Origin: Puccinia triticina
Lineage: Eukaryota; Basidiomycota; Pucciniomycetes; Pucciniales; Pucciniaceae
Direction: 5' to 3'
Assembly (NCBI RefSeq): GCF_026914185.1
Contig: NC_070568.1
Span: 3,368,001-3,432,000 of the forward strand
Length of the DNA: 64,000 nt
Part shown: positions 33,320 through 45,376 of the stretch, piece by piece
How the letters are laid out: the number at the start of each line of letters is the position of its first letter
Numbering within the stretch: position 1 is the stretch's first letter
Position numbers and translations under genes: made by a program
The notes under the pieces: model-generated
Seen by the model: the letters and a program-made list of their open reading frames with translations, nothing else
The model's database searches: none
What the model was told of the DNA's origin: nothing

Positions 33320-35740
33320 ATGACACAGTGGACATTGACAACTTCACCCTGATGACGGCCCGGCTACATGGGCAGTCCCCTGAATCAGCAAAAAGGCTCC
33401 CAGTCAAGGATCTCTGGACCAAATGATCTAAAACCTCCCCCATGACAACACAACAAGAAAAAATTCTTGACAGGCCCTGTGGTCCACTCTGTCAACCAAC
33501 CTGAGCGTGGTGAGGTGGGCTATCCTCCTCAGGGGGAGGACTCTAGCCTATCCTGGGGGCTCCTACAAAATGTGATTAGACAGGATACAACCAAGGTAGC
33601 AGCCCGGGCTTTGTTGGTGACAAGACAAGCTACCAGTGTGCTCCCTTGCTCCCCTAGCAAACACGCCCCTGTGTCAGGACCAAGCAGACCAGCCTCTGCT
33701 CTCAAACATAATATCAGACCAAACCATAAAAAGTCTGAAAACAAGTGGGTACCACCACCCAGCCTTCTAGATAAGATAGGAATCACCTGAATTATTCTCA
33801 CAAATACTGGTTCACTCACTACCCCTCAGCTGCATCTAGTTCACTCAAGCACCACTCTCCCTACACTACAGGGGTTAAACTTTGAAATATGGTTAAAAAT
33901 TGGAGTGGCAGCGGGACCACAAAAGTCCCTACAGGTAGGCTAACACGGTAGACTATATCTAACAGAAACTCTCTCTAACAAAAAAGAGACTTGGGGACAA
34001 ACTATAACAGCCAGTATGCTACCAAGATATCGGCTCTCCTTATGGAAGGCTCACAGAGATAGGGTTGTACAACATACAACAAGCCCCTCAACTAAAAATC
34101 CCCTTCAGTTAGGGAAATTCATGACATGGAACATAAATAGAATCAGCAATTTCCTATCCTAAAAGAGATATTAGCGGGATTCAAAGTAGACCCACGCATG
34201 CCACTTGCAAGGCAAGGCAAGCCGGCGTTCAACTCAAATGTTGAACGTCGACTTGCAGTCTCCCCGCAAAACCGGGTTATGCAAAGTGACCTGCATGCAC
34301 GCGCGGGTCTACTTTGAAACCCCCTATTACACAAAAATAATGTCTCTGTAGCTGGAGTGCAAGAACACCTGCACATCATATACCAATACACTCCAGCTAT
34401 CAAGGAGTACAATCTCTTTGACCGGCTGAAAGAGGAAGGGTTTAGAGGTCAGTGCTTATATATCCACACCTCACTTGCTGCATATGAAGTCCAAACAGAT
34501 GACCGGCATATCATCTATATCAAGGTATTTGGACTATCTAATGCAAAACCCTGGCATATCCAATGACCCCAACTCATCAAGCACAAGGGAGGTTAAGAAT
34601 AAGGAGGGTTGATACCTAGACCACAATATCAATTCCCCCAAAGCATGTCTTTTTGCCAGACATGCTAAAGTGGACAAACTGACCACTGACATCAGTGACC
34701 ACTGGCCAGTCTCTCTCAAGCATGAACCTGTCGCCAATCACACCAGTTCCAAGGAGGTGTGGAACAAAAAGTTCATCAAGGGACATGGAATTGAACTTGC
34801 CCTATTTAAAGAAAGGAATTGTCTGAAAATGGAACATATTGACAGTGAAGAAGACCTCAATGAGGTGGCTTCAAGATGGTTAGAGACCTTAAATACAGCA
34901 GGAGAGGAGCTGGGGTTACTATGAATACCCAAATAAAAAAGACAGCTAAACTTTGACAAAGCAACTAAGGCCCAAATTGCTCGATCAAGGAGGACCAGAA
35001 AGGCCCTTCAGAAAGTGCCAAGACCTAATGACCAGAAAAAAGTTCAACAGCTGCAAGCCATACTCATCACCCACTTGGCAGAGGCTAAACATGCTATCAA
35101 AAAATATGCCAAGCATATCAAACTGGTAAAAAGTAGGGAAATAAGTATGCTACTCATGACTAATGAAGAAGCAGACATCCACAAAGTCCTACAACAAGCC
35201 CAGGGAAAAACCATCACTAAACAGGACAATGCACCCTGCTTCAATAATGCGGAACAGTTGATGACTGATCCAAAAGGTATCTTGAAGGCTGGAGCCTCCT
35301 ACTCCAAGAAACTAGCTGCAGACTCCTCCAACATTTCCCAGGATCCTGCTATATGGAGTCATGTCAAAGCTAACACAGTCAAATTCAACAAACCCCATAT
35401 CAGCCAAAAAAACAACCAAGTTATTGCCAAACTTTTTCACATCTCTGGGTCCTCTGCAACTCTGGATTCTAAAACAGAAAGGGACACAGATGCATTCATT
35501 ATGGCTTTACGCCAAATCAAAAGGAATGCTGAACCAGGAAAAAGTAGTGTCCTAGCAGTACACCTCAGAAAAATCCTTGAAGTTGAATGAGTATATGTTA
35601 CTGGACCTCTGAATCCATGGGAGTGCGCCCAAAATCATTAGCACTGAACAGGCCATACCTTGCCATCCCTACAACAAAGTCTAGTCAGTTACACTAACTG
35701 AAGGACCATCACCCACACTTACTCTGTTTCCCTTATGTTG
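33320..35740 (+). pseudogene. LINE ORF2 fragment (endonuclease and start of RT), decayed
   Basis: This aligns by eye with the ORF2 of the LINE at 48.2-52.9 kb. Shared features are the N-terminal segment (ALLVTRQATSVLPCS, cf. ALSVTRQATSAQPCS), the endonuclease start TWNINRISNFL, VAGVQEHLH with the catalytic Glu (about 34351-34373), GFRGQCLYIH, and the SDHWPV motif of apurinic-type (EEP) endonucleases (about 34693-34711). The pre-RT segment FIMALRQIKRNAEPGKSSVLAVHLRKILEVE matches the other copy, then stops at 35588. The RT core is missing. Many stops and frame changes occur, and a 151-bp MITE sits inside the endonuclease. Intact segments include 34670-34924 and 35015-35590. Confidence 0.75.
34174..34324. 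mobile_element. 151-bp MITE inside the LINE endonuclease
   Basis: The ends are GCGGGATTCAAAGTAGACCC and, on the other strand, GGGGGTTTCAAAGTAGACCC. The repeat TATTA lies immediately outside both ends (34169-34173, 34325-34329). Removing the insert plus one TATTA restores a LINE reading LKEILHKNNVSVAGVQEH across the site, which matches the other copy in spacing. The interior holds a small hairpin (CGTTCAA...TTGAACG, about 34220-34240). Superfamily uncertain; a 5-bp duplication is not typical of hAT, MULE or mariner. Confidence 0.8.
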
Positions 35741-35744
35741 AAAA

Positions 35745-36980
35745 GGCGCTGCTAAGGTTTACTCCCCTCTAATGCTAAACAATTGTTCTCAAATATCACA
35801 CCCTTGTGTGCACAACAATAACCTCTTCTCTTGGAAATTCTAGCACACACCAAGAACTGAATCCTGCATATCCTGTGTCCCCACTCTGCAATCCTCCCTA
35901 GGTACCAACTCTCTACCTCACACACCCGTCTCCAAATAAGGCAAAAAGTTGGACATAAAACACCTGAGATAACAGAAAACAGGTATGAATGCAAAAAGCC
36001 AAACAATTTTACGCCACGTAGACCAAATAAAGGGTAAAACCCTTCAATAAGTGGTTTACACATATAGATGTTGTATTCAGATGAGAAATGAAAAAGTACC
36101 ATTTCTTTTGAAATACCTCCAGAAGTATAACAAACACAAACTGTCATATGAAAACAGAATATACCAGCTACCACAATCAAACCTGACTGTACCTAATTCC
36201 AGCACATCTGGAGATATTGTCTTCAAAAGCACAATTATCTACCCTGATAATGTCCCCTCCATTATACCCTAAAAATCACCAATGCTGAGAAATGTCAACA
36301 CACCAAATAAGTACAGCAATGTGCTAACTATCAAACACCTGCTTTACATGAATCTAACCTTGCATGCATCAGTTGAAATGCTCCCTAATTGAACAAAGCA
36401 CAAATCAACAAAACAAACCTATACAAAACCTCTGAGACGTCTACACCAGAATCTTCTGCTTAAAAGCCAAACACCCACGTTGTACGCTGCAAGAAAGAAC
36501 CCAATGACAGTACAGCTAGCCTTGCATCATGCCCACACAAGAATACACTCGTATTTCCTTGAGGAGGTTGCTCATACACATACCGTACTTGCACTAGGAA
36601 TGGAGACCCCAGCGGTTACCGTGAGGAACCCAAAATGGGTATAAAGCCAAAGGGTTGAGGCAGCTTGAAAACATGCCCCAGACACATCTACAACAATTCT
36701 CAGCGCGGCCCATAAAAGCCTGTCTGCCATTCTCATTGTATCACCTGTGACCTACCAATCTCCTGAAACTAACCAAAGTTTCAGAAACTGGTAAATATTA
36801 TTGGCTGATCTAAAAACACCAGGTCCCTCACCTATTATTGTACACTGCCCACGCAGATACCGTACAACAACCGGCAGAGAATTTGAATGGAACATAACCT
36901 GAAATAGCGCCTATACCAAGTTAGTTTTTCTTCTCCCAGTGCATCCCCCACATGCGCGTAAACTAACCTGATACATTAGC
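35745..36980. other. No recognisable gene
   Basis: AT-rich sequence with scattered short frames. The minus frame 35752-36180 has a Cys/Phe-rich composition and no motif. I see no repeat structure. Confidence 0.35.
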
Positions 36981-36985
36981 AGATA

Positions 36986-38370
36986 TGTCTACCCCGCTTG
37001 AAGCTGCCTCCATGCCTCCTCCCACTAGCGCCACAAAACGCAAGAACACAGATGGGACGGTGGAAGTGTTACCCAGGTCAAAAATGAGCCAGGATGAGAA
37101 TCAAGAGGAGGGATCCACGGCTAATTGACCGGCTAAACAAGCAATGGCCGACATTCTCCTCTGAAGATTCCAACATGTCAGATGTGCTGGATCCACTCAC
37201 CTCAACGTTCAACTTGGCCAATAACCCTGCTGAGTTCACCTGGGCAGGAAACGGGGCAATTCTTGCCTCACATACGCTTTCAAGCAAATTGTGACCTCTA
37301 TGGGGAGAACAAACGTGCTGACCTTGAATCCCAATAGAAATACAATGTCATCCTCATCTTGATTTGGGGGCTTGCAAAGTTCAAAGCAATTCTCAGTAAG
37401 CAAGACCACTCCCTCCACTCTGTATTTGAAAGTCTCCGAATCAAACCGGCAACAGTGCAACGGTGCAAAAATCACCGCAAATTTGCCAACAAGTACATCA
37501 CCCACCTCTCCCCAGACAACGCCCTCAAGCTCCCAAGCTTTGATGATTGTAGTTGTGGTTTCTTCTACGGAACAAAGGGAGCCAAGTGTGCCTACACCTG
37601 GAATGCCAAGCCCATCAGTCAAATCAAAATCTCCCACCAACATGGTTGGTTTCTCCAACTCAAAGCACACGTACCTCTTAGCGGCCCAATCAGCCGCATC
37701 AACACCCCAGCCCAGGTAGCTGAGAAGTATGCCCTGCTAATCAACCAGGGCACTATCAAAAACCCTTGACTTGCCAATATTGCCTGTTCAAGTGTCAAAC
37801 ATCACAGTGAAACGGTCAACAGTAACAGCGTCTTCAATGGCAACTTTACTCATGCTGTCTCAGAAATCCCCACGGTATTGCCGCCAGCTGGTTCTAGAAC
37901 AAGGAGTTGCCTGTGCTCCTTGGTCAAGTCCTTTGCTTCAATACCAACCTTGAGTCACACTGGCCTGTGACACATGTGGTTGTAAGAAGCACCCCACCAA
38001 AGATTGCATCTTTGCCAATCTTCTCACCGGTAGCACGGTCATGATCAAAGTCCTAGACAATCCAATCATGGAGTTCAGCCCCAAACAACAGGTCAAGAAG
38101 AAAACTCAAATCTCCACTGACCCACCAGCTTACCATAGCAAACATCCCTCCACCTCCCGCAATGGAGGCTTAACTCAAGGGCAAGGCGGTGGATGTGGGA
38201 TGTTGATGAGTGGCAGAGGAGCAGCTACTAATAGCCAGGGTATGACCTTGAATCCTAGTAAGCTGATATCTATCTATTCTACATCTCCACTGGATCAGAA
38301 AAGCTTACCATATCCCTCCATAGCGGACAGAGCCCAAAGCTTCCCGGGTGGTGCCTCCTGTGAGCATTAA
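36986..38370 (+). pseudogene. LINE ORF1-like gene remnant with CCHC knuckle
   Basis: The ATG at 36987 starts a Ser/Pro/Lys-rich N-terminus (MSTPLEAASMPPPTSATKRK). After stops the reading continues in other frames: 37359-37769 (KYITHLSPDNALKLPSF, SQIKISHQHGWFLQLKAHVP, INTPAQVAEKYALLINQ), then a knuckle C-x2-C-x4-H-x4-C (DTCGCKKHPTKDC) at about 37968-38010, and a Gly/Gln/Ser-rich tail to about 38370. The layout matches a gag-like LINE ORF1 of the same kind as 30265-30620. No ORF2 follows it. Confidence 0.45.
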
Positions 38371-39064
38371 GGCAAAGTTCCACCACATCTATCCGGAGTC
38401 ACCCACTCCGGATGGCTTCAACCACATCCATCTCATCTGCAGAGACCATCTGAACGGCAAGAGAGATCTGGGGCTTACAAAAGAAACCTTAATCAGCTTT
38501 TCTACTTTCTTGTACATAGTTAATCTGGAGATATGCTGGAGACTTACCTGGTTCCTTCTGATCTTGCTGTTTGCTCTACCAATGTTTCTCTCATTGTGCT
38601 GCTCATGATTGTCCTGTTCTCATTTTGCTGCTATGTTTGTCTGCTGTCAATAACAAACATCATACCTGAGTGCGTAATACTTACAATTAAGTCCTACAAG
38701 TGAGAATCCCAGAGCCTTACTCACTCCTGCAAACCTTATGCCAGCCAATGTTGAACTGTTGAACCAACTCCCTGAGGCCCATAAGTACATATCGAGCTGT
38801 AGAAGAAAGCAAGAACTGAACCTACAAAACACCTTTAACCATGTTAGAGCACTGAACCAATAAAGCAAAAAAATGTACAGTGCAATAACAGCCTTTATTG
38901 TTGAACCGCATATTGTTTTGTGAGTCAACTGGATCAAAATTAAGTTCAAGTGGGAAGGGAATGGATATCAGGGTTAGTGCCTGACTGTAATCCATCCCTG
39001 GTCTTGGCAATAAAAAACCCCAGGTATCCACACCCGGACTGGGAAGACTCCCTGGTAGATTGAA

Positions 39065-39225
39065 TTCAACTGTGGTGCAAACCACCCCTGCGCATACACT
39101 CATGCCAGAGACCTAACCCTTGCAGTATCATCAAGGGATACCCCTCAATTGGTCAACTCTGGCTGCGGCGCAACTACCCCCGCACATCCACTTGCACCTG
39201 AGACCTAACCTAAGCAATGTTGTCA
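39065..39225. repeat. Direct duplication of about 86 bp
   Basis: CAACTGTGGTGCAAACCACC...GAGACCTAACCC (from about 39068) recurs in diverged form from about 39154 (CAACTCTGGCTGCGGCGCAA...GAGACCTAACC). The flanking 38371-39060 and 39230-39590 show no gene. Confidence 0.5.
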
Positions 39226-39596
39226 CCATCTTGCAGCTGACCTAACCTGCAAGCCAGAAACAAACCTGCAGTCCATCAGACTCCCAAAAACCCAAGTGAT
39301 GAAACCTAACCTCACCTAAGGAAAACCCTGGACACTTCCAGGATCTTCCCTCCAGACTCCATACCCCACACCACCTTCAAACCTACCAATGACCACTGTG
39401 GACCATCACTAGGTGAGTGAACCGGTCAAGCTACAGCTCCCTGGACAGTACAGTCTAACAATTTCTCTCCAAAACCACTCTCTGCTTGACCAAACAGGTA
39501 ATCAATCATACCAACTATTGTCAGAAGCCATATCTCACCCGCCCTGCACCCATCAGACAATGCCTGCAATCCCCAATAAGGTGAGTATGGGAACAA

Positions 39597-39775
39597 CTTC
39601 ACAGTGCCAGAGGCACTATTAACAGTACCAGAGGCTCTATTCACAGTGCCGGAGGCACTATTAACAGTACCGGAGGCACTATTAACAGTGCCGGAGGCAC
39701 TGATAACAGTACAGGAGGCACTATTAACAGTACCAGAGGCACTTTTAACAGTGCCATTAACAGTACCAGGGTGAG
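39597..39775. repeat. 21-24-bp minisatellite (ACAGTACCAGAGGCACTATTA), about 8 units
   Basis: Head-to-tail copies of ACAGTRCCRGAGGCACTATTA with few substitutions; the last ones are shortened. Non-coding by appearance. Confidence 0.8.
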
Positions 39776-40119
39776 GAATTTGGATGACAGTTGCCTAGCA
39801 GCCCACCTCTGTTACCCACATTACCAAAGAGGTAAGTTGCTTGTATCTATACACCCACAGCTTCCCTTCAATGTCCAACCATTAACACCTGCCTATCCTG
39901 AGTGATGAACTGGCACAGATAGGGATTGCACCGCTGAACACAATAAAACTGCACCTCTTGTTTGATTGGCCACCAGACCCCCCACAGCAAAACGTGAGGT
40001 CAATGACCACGCGGAAGACTTGACGCTGAAATGTGCACCAAATGTTAAGTATGCATCTCTATTCCACAAGGAGCCCTACCAACACCGGGCCATTGAAATG
40101 CTGATCCCTCAATTGAATC

Positions 40120-41170
40120 AGGTCTAGACAAACAGTATCTGCGCAGCGTACGCAAAACCCTGATGGAGGCAGGGACTTATTGGGACAGAATCCCGGAGGA
40201 GTTTTATTGCCTCAAGGCAGGGGAAATCAGTAAGTTGGAAGACCAACCCTACCTACACATGCTCTGTGAAAATGAATTCCCTTACTCTATCACCAGACCA
40301 ACTGAAAGGTCTTGAAGAGCTGTACCTTCACACTTTCCAATCCTACCATTGGGGCCTCTCTTCTGACTCCTCATATAGGTGATTGTCTCCAGTGGAGGTA
40401 TCTCTATAATTGATGAGTCTCCAATCAGAGGGAATGTTCAGACCAGGGGGGTAGATCCGTCTACCCCCACTGGTATGAACCAACATACGGCCAAGCCCAA
40501 CAGTATGCCAGAACCCCCCCCCCCTCATCTAGGGGTTTGGGGTGACAGAGGCTGGGGGGTTATTTATTGGGTAAGAAACCCGTGTGGTGAGTATATGTTG
40601 AGCACCATGTCAACATAATGATGAGATTACTTAACTCAAACAATCTCAGGCAGTTTTTTGAGTTATTACAACACTCTTTTTTCTGTTGCTCACTTTTGGA
40701 TGTCCACTCACTCCTGCAGGGTGGACTGGCAACTTTTTCCTCTTACAAATTATTCATCTCCAATGCCTCACAGATGAGTTAGAAATAATCTGTACAAAAA
40801 AAAAAAATTGGCATGCTGACCAATTCTCATGATCATGACTGTTAGCTCAAAGCAACTCTCTCCATGACACTTTATGAGAGACTGGTGTATGATTGAAGAT
40901 GCCATCATCACACTGGACTGCTCTTTTGTAATATCTTTCTTCAAGGTTGATCTGTATAGGAGCCCTTAAATTTCTACCTCCTGGACTAAAGCCTGACGGT
41001 AAAACCTACCAAGCCTTCCAGGGGTAAGCCCTAGCCATAGGAGACTCAAGGTTGAGCTGTATAGGAATAGAGAAAGAAGGATAGAATTGCAGGCCAACCT
41101 GACGGAGACACCTTCTTTTGAAGAATACATCCTAGGGGTAACCTCTGTGCTGAATGGATATCTCAATGTA
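40120..41170 (+). pseudogene. Scattered coding remnants, unknown family
   Basis: Plus-strand islands have protein-like composition: about 40118-40285 (DKQYLRSVRKTLMEAGTYW, IPEEFYCLKAGE) and about 41041-41170 (LKVELYRNRERRIELQANL, SFEEYILGVTSVLNGYLNV). They lie in different frames and are separated by stops and a non-coding stretch at 40620-41000. Possibly one decayed transposon gene. I cannot name it. Confidence 0.3.
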
Positions 41171-41675
41171 TGCCACCTCTAAGACAGTTGTTTGGATGTT
41201 ATGCTCTCTTATGACAGACACCTCTACTGCTGGATACGGTGTGGTGCTGAGGAAAGTGTCATTAATAACACCTTCCAAGGAAGCGTTCAAAAGCCAGGTC
41301 CTCACTAGGGACTTTCCAGGACCAGTCCTCCTTGCTTAGTATAACAAAGGTTGAGATATGGTCTTGGCCCCTGTAAGAAGAACAAAAGAATCTCTGCACG
41401 TGTGTTCTGCCTCTCCATGGCATCCCTAGAACACCCTTAGGTTGCAATGTTGCTTCCTACCATGGGTAAACAAATGAACACGCGTGACACCATATGAATT
41501 GGTACTCCAATTTCTACCAAGTGGTACAATTATCCTCAGGTTCATCTTGAAATAATCATGCACAACTCAGTGATCATCACCTGTCAATAAGGTGTATGCC
41601 CCCAGGTATTCTCCTTGATAGCCTCTCACTGTATTTTCTTATTGTAAGATATTTCAAAAATAATCCACAGTTGTA
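41171..41675. other. No recognisable gene
   Basis: Short frames only, up to the left end of the foldback element at 41676. Confidence 0.35.
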
Positions 41676-42346
41676 CAGTGGGTAGACAATTGTATCCGCC
41701 ACACCATTTTTGGACCATAGAAACTCAACCAACCAACTTCAAGTCACTAGTATTGGTGAGATGGTGTTAAAAATCCTTCAAAACACAAATGTGAAAAAAT
41801 AAACACAAAAATCAAAGTTGTGTAATTTAAAAAAATTAAACCAAAAAACCAAAAAATGCAATAATTTTCTCAAAAAAATTTGAAGATTGAGGAATGATAG
41901 TATGCGATCTGAAATGAATGATTTTAAGTAAAAAAATTGAAACAAATTGATTCTATGTGGTTTAAAAGATGTGCGCAGTGAGTCATTCATCAGCATACCT
42001 GGCATTCTGGCACTGTAATTTCCCCATTTTGACTGCAGATTGTCCACCCACCAAGCCAAAAATTTTTTGGGTCACATTTTTTTCATTTATTATCATTCTT
42101 TTCATGTTCCACTCTTGCTTTTTGCCTATTCAACTTTCTCTGAAAAAAAGAATCACACTTGCAAGAAAAACTTGTGTTTTTTCAACTTTTTTAAAAAATC
42201 ACAACTTTGTTTTTTCATTTTTATTTTATCATATTCATCTTTCTAAGCCAATTCTGAACCATCTCACTGGAAGGAATGACTTGAAGTTGGTGAAGGGAGA
42301 TTCTAGAGTCCAAGAACGTGTGGTGGATACAATGGTCTACCCACTG
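41676..42346. mobile_element. 671-bp mariner-like foldback element (non-autonomous)
   Basis: The left end CAGTGGGTAGACAATTGTAT and the reverse complement of the right end CAGTGGGTAGACCATTGTAT begin inverted repeats that can be followed inward for roughly 170 bp with gaps. They include CCAACTTCAAGTCA, GTGAGATGGT and a matching A-rich block with CAAAGTTGTG. TA lies directly outside both ends (41674-41675, 42347-42348). TA duplication and a CAGT start are typical of Tc1/mariner elements. The interior is T/A-rich and encodes no transposase. Confidence 0.75.
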
Positions 42347-42854
42347 TACATGTATTTCCTCTTGATGTACTTGTTTTTCCAACTTCTTTCTCTTCTCTAC
42401 AGCCATTGCTTCCCTTCTCTTCTTTCTATTCTTACAATTTCTCTGGATAACCCTATCCTAAACTAACTTGTTATCTCTTCCCATATTCTATGGGATTGGA
42501 GGCAATGACAATATTGTGTCAATTGTGATCCCTCATTGTGTTCAAGGATCTCTAGCAATGTTATTATATTCACAAATGATATTGTCTACTCACTGGTAGA
42601 AAAGAGTTTTTCTAGAAAAACTACAATGGTCCCCATACCCTTTGGTTGGGCTCAGACAAAAAGACTTTTCTCACACCTCCTCCCACTTTCCGCTGCGCCA
42701 CCAGCCTGCTTGACCTGTACCTTTCCAACAAGTCACCAAATGGCGCTTGCACAGCTGGAAGCTAGGACTGAGGGATTTTATCTACATAGCTCTTGAAATT
42801 GTAATCTCAATTACATTTCCAAACCTGCTCTGGCAGATATATGTACAACACTTT
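42347..42854. other. No recognisable gene
   Basis: The short frame 42536-42796 has no domain. Nothing repeated was seen. Confidence 0.35.
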
Positions 42855-43025
42855 CACTGCCAGCATAATTGGCTGGGTTGAGTTTATCCCAGTTAAACTG
42901 GGATGCACTCAACCAATTTAAACTTGGGTGATCTCAACTGATGAAATATAAATCCAAGGTACCCCGGTTGAGTGCATCACAGTTAAACTGGGATGACTTC
43001 AACACAGCCAAATATATTTGCAGTG
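42855..43025. mobile_element. 171-bp CACTG MITE
   Basis: The left end CACTGCCAGCATAATTGGCT and the reversed right end CACTGCAAATATATTTGGCT match in 15 of 20 positions. A long further match follows (GGTTGA, ATCCCAGTT, AACTG, GATGCACTCAACC). TTT flanks both sides (42852-42854, 43026-43028). The CACTG start and 3-bp duplication fit a CACTA-derived MITE. Its left arm contains its own small hairpin (ATCCCAGTTAAACTGGGAT). Confidence 0.75.
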
Positions 43026-43639
43026 TTTGAGAGGCTTGACACTACTGCATCTTGCTTCTCTCATTTCTCTCAAGGACTACCAGGCCCGCTCCATGCTAGT
43101 GATGAGCTGAATCTTCCCTCATCTGATTTCACTCATTTGACCGGCAACAGGTTGTCACCTTTACAATTGCCTCGCTGGCGCCTAGGAAGCTTTGCCTTAT
43201 ATCTTAAAGATGTGAGCCATCAGAGACTCTGTACTTGCATATCTACCAACCTTTCTTCCAAATACGCTATCAGCCCAACCCCATGACAGGGCGTAGAGAT
43301 AAAAAACTTGGACCTGCTTGCATCTGAGTTTTTAACCCTAGTGCATAAAGAACTATGTAATGTCAAGTTAGTAACCCAACCTGAAAGTGTCAAACATTTA
43401 AGGCTTAGCACGGCTACACCCTCATAGCGAGTAATATACATGCCTATATAACTTACACACCCTGTAAGATTACGGCCTCAAACATGTTTTCCAAGATTCT
43501 GCCCTACCTGAACAACATCAATGGCGATGAAAACAATGGCTGCAACTGGGACAGAACCTATAGCTTCTGATCAATACCTTAACCCTAACAGCATCAAGAT
43601 GTAAACCAATCAGCTATACCAAAACTTAACATAAGCCCT

Positions 43640-44390
43640 TAGTACATAATCTAAGATGAGGCTCACCCTCCATATCCTTGATTGACACCTTTGATGCGCT
43701 CCATGAATTGCACAGTTGATCAATCTATACACAAACAGGAAGAGCAAACTTGCACATCAATCCTATGTACAACCTTGCTATGGCCTATTGACTTTCCATC
43801 AGTCAATTGGATGCAGTCAAACAATGACAAATACCTTCAGATTGAGCATCTACTCCATTATGGGTATCCACTGCGCTCTGCATCAATAATTTTGAACGGC
43901 TCCAAGCTCTGATAAGCAACAATATGGATCAGCTATTCGTATCGCAGTGTGTCTACTTAAGACATACAACACGTTAGGGCTTACCCTCCATAGCCTCTAC
44001 TAACGCCTTGTATGCGCCTAGTCAGTGGACAATTGGTCTGTCCGATCACAGATTTTGTGTACTAGGTCAGCTATCTATGATCTTACATTCTAATAACTAT
44101 GGGAGATGGATGGAATACCTAAATTAAGAAGTATGATTGAACTATCAGCAAGGTGAGGAATCAGAGTTGGCAGGGAGAGACGAGAGGTGTCCCTTTCAAA
44201 CTCTACACCAGATATTGTTGCTCTGTGATGAGAAAAAAGAGTTCATCAGTTATGCCGTACTTGGCAGGACCCCTCAACACGTACCGTAAGTTAGGGTCAA
44301 CCCTCCAGTGCCCTCTACTATTGCCTCCAAGGCGCTTAGTCAATAGCATAATCAATCAATTTATCTAATCATAAGATGAACATATTGGAT
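43640..44390. repeat. Degenerate tandem repeat of about 320-bp period
   Basis: A module with GGCTCACCCTCCATA, GGGCTTACCCTCCATAGCC or GGGTCAACCCTCCAGTGCC, followed 20-30 bp later by a GCGC(C/T)TAGTCA-like word and GATCAATC/CAATCAATC, starts near 43655, 43977 and 44293. Similarity between copies is low, so this is an old array. No coding signal is seen here or at 43030-43640. Confidence 0.4.
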
Positions 44391-45376
44391 TAGTTAACCG
44401 TAAATATCCCCTCTATCAAGTATGAAAAGAAATGTCACACTTGAGGAGAGAGGGATGCAAAAAATAATATTGAGAAGTTGGTTCAGAGTTGGTTGAGGGA
44501 GGCAAGGTTTGCCCCCTCCCCTTGTAAACTCTACCCTAACATACTCTGCATACCCATGCCCCGGGCCCAATTGGGATTGGATATATTGGGCTATAAGCAT
44601 ATTCCGCCCCCTGCGGATGCTGCGGGCCACATCAGCTCCTATGACTGACATCACCCACCTTTCAGCACATTCTGTGCGACTTCTCTCAGTGTGGATACGC
44701 CTGCGCTGAGCAAGCGTCCTCCGTCACCTCGGTCAACCATCCGCTCTCATGACTCATTCAATGAGTCATTGCAATACCTGACCTTTCTCTGGCTCTCACC
44801 CAAAGAACCCTATTGATGGGGGTAGCCGGTAGCTGGCCCTCTCTCACCAGCCTCCCCCCCACCAGCGATATCCCACTACCTCCAATTACCTACTTGGAAA
44901 AGGTATGTACATCAGGAATTTTTGGATTAATGTGATGACCACTACAGTCTATCAGACAGCTTTCCTTCACACCTACCCCTCCACATGTACCAGTAGTCAG
45001 CCCAGACTCAAACAATAACCCTAGCCCGCTTGGTCTACCTCTTCTTAGCTTATCACGCTGGGCCCCACCGTTTGCAGTCTCCCTCTGTCTACTCTACGGA
45101 TTTGCAGCAAGCCCTGAAAGATATGGTAGGCTCCACCCTTTTTCTGTTCATATGGGGTGAACCTCTAACTGAATTTGTTGTTCATTGGGGCACGGGCTAA
45201 TTCTTATATAGTGTTATCCGACCAGATTCTAATCCCAAACACTATCTGAAAGCACATCGCCCCAATGTCCCAAGAAAGTAAGACCTGGCACTCTGGATTG
45301 TATATAACAGAACCGCCTCTTTGTTTCCCCAGCCTATTGTCATTTCTACTCCGACTGGGCCACTGGAAAGATTCCT
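44391..45376. other. No recognisable gene
   Basis: Mixed sequence upstream of the LINE at 45.4 kb. It may include the 5' untranslated region of that LINE. Short frames have no motifs. Confidence 0.35.
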
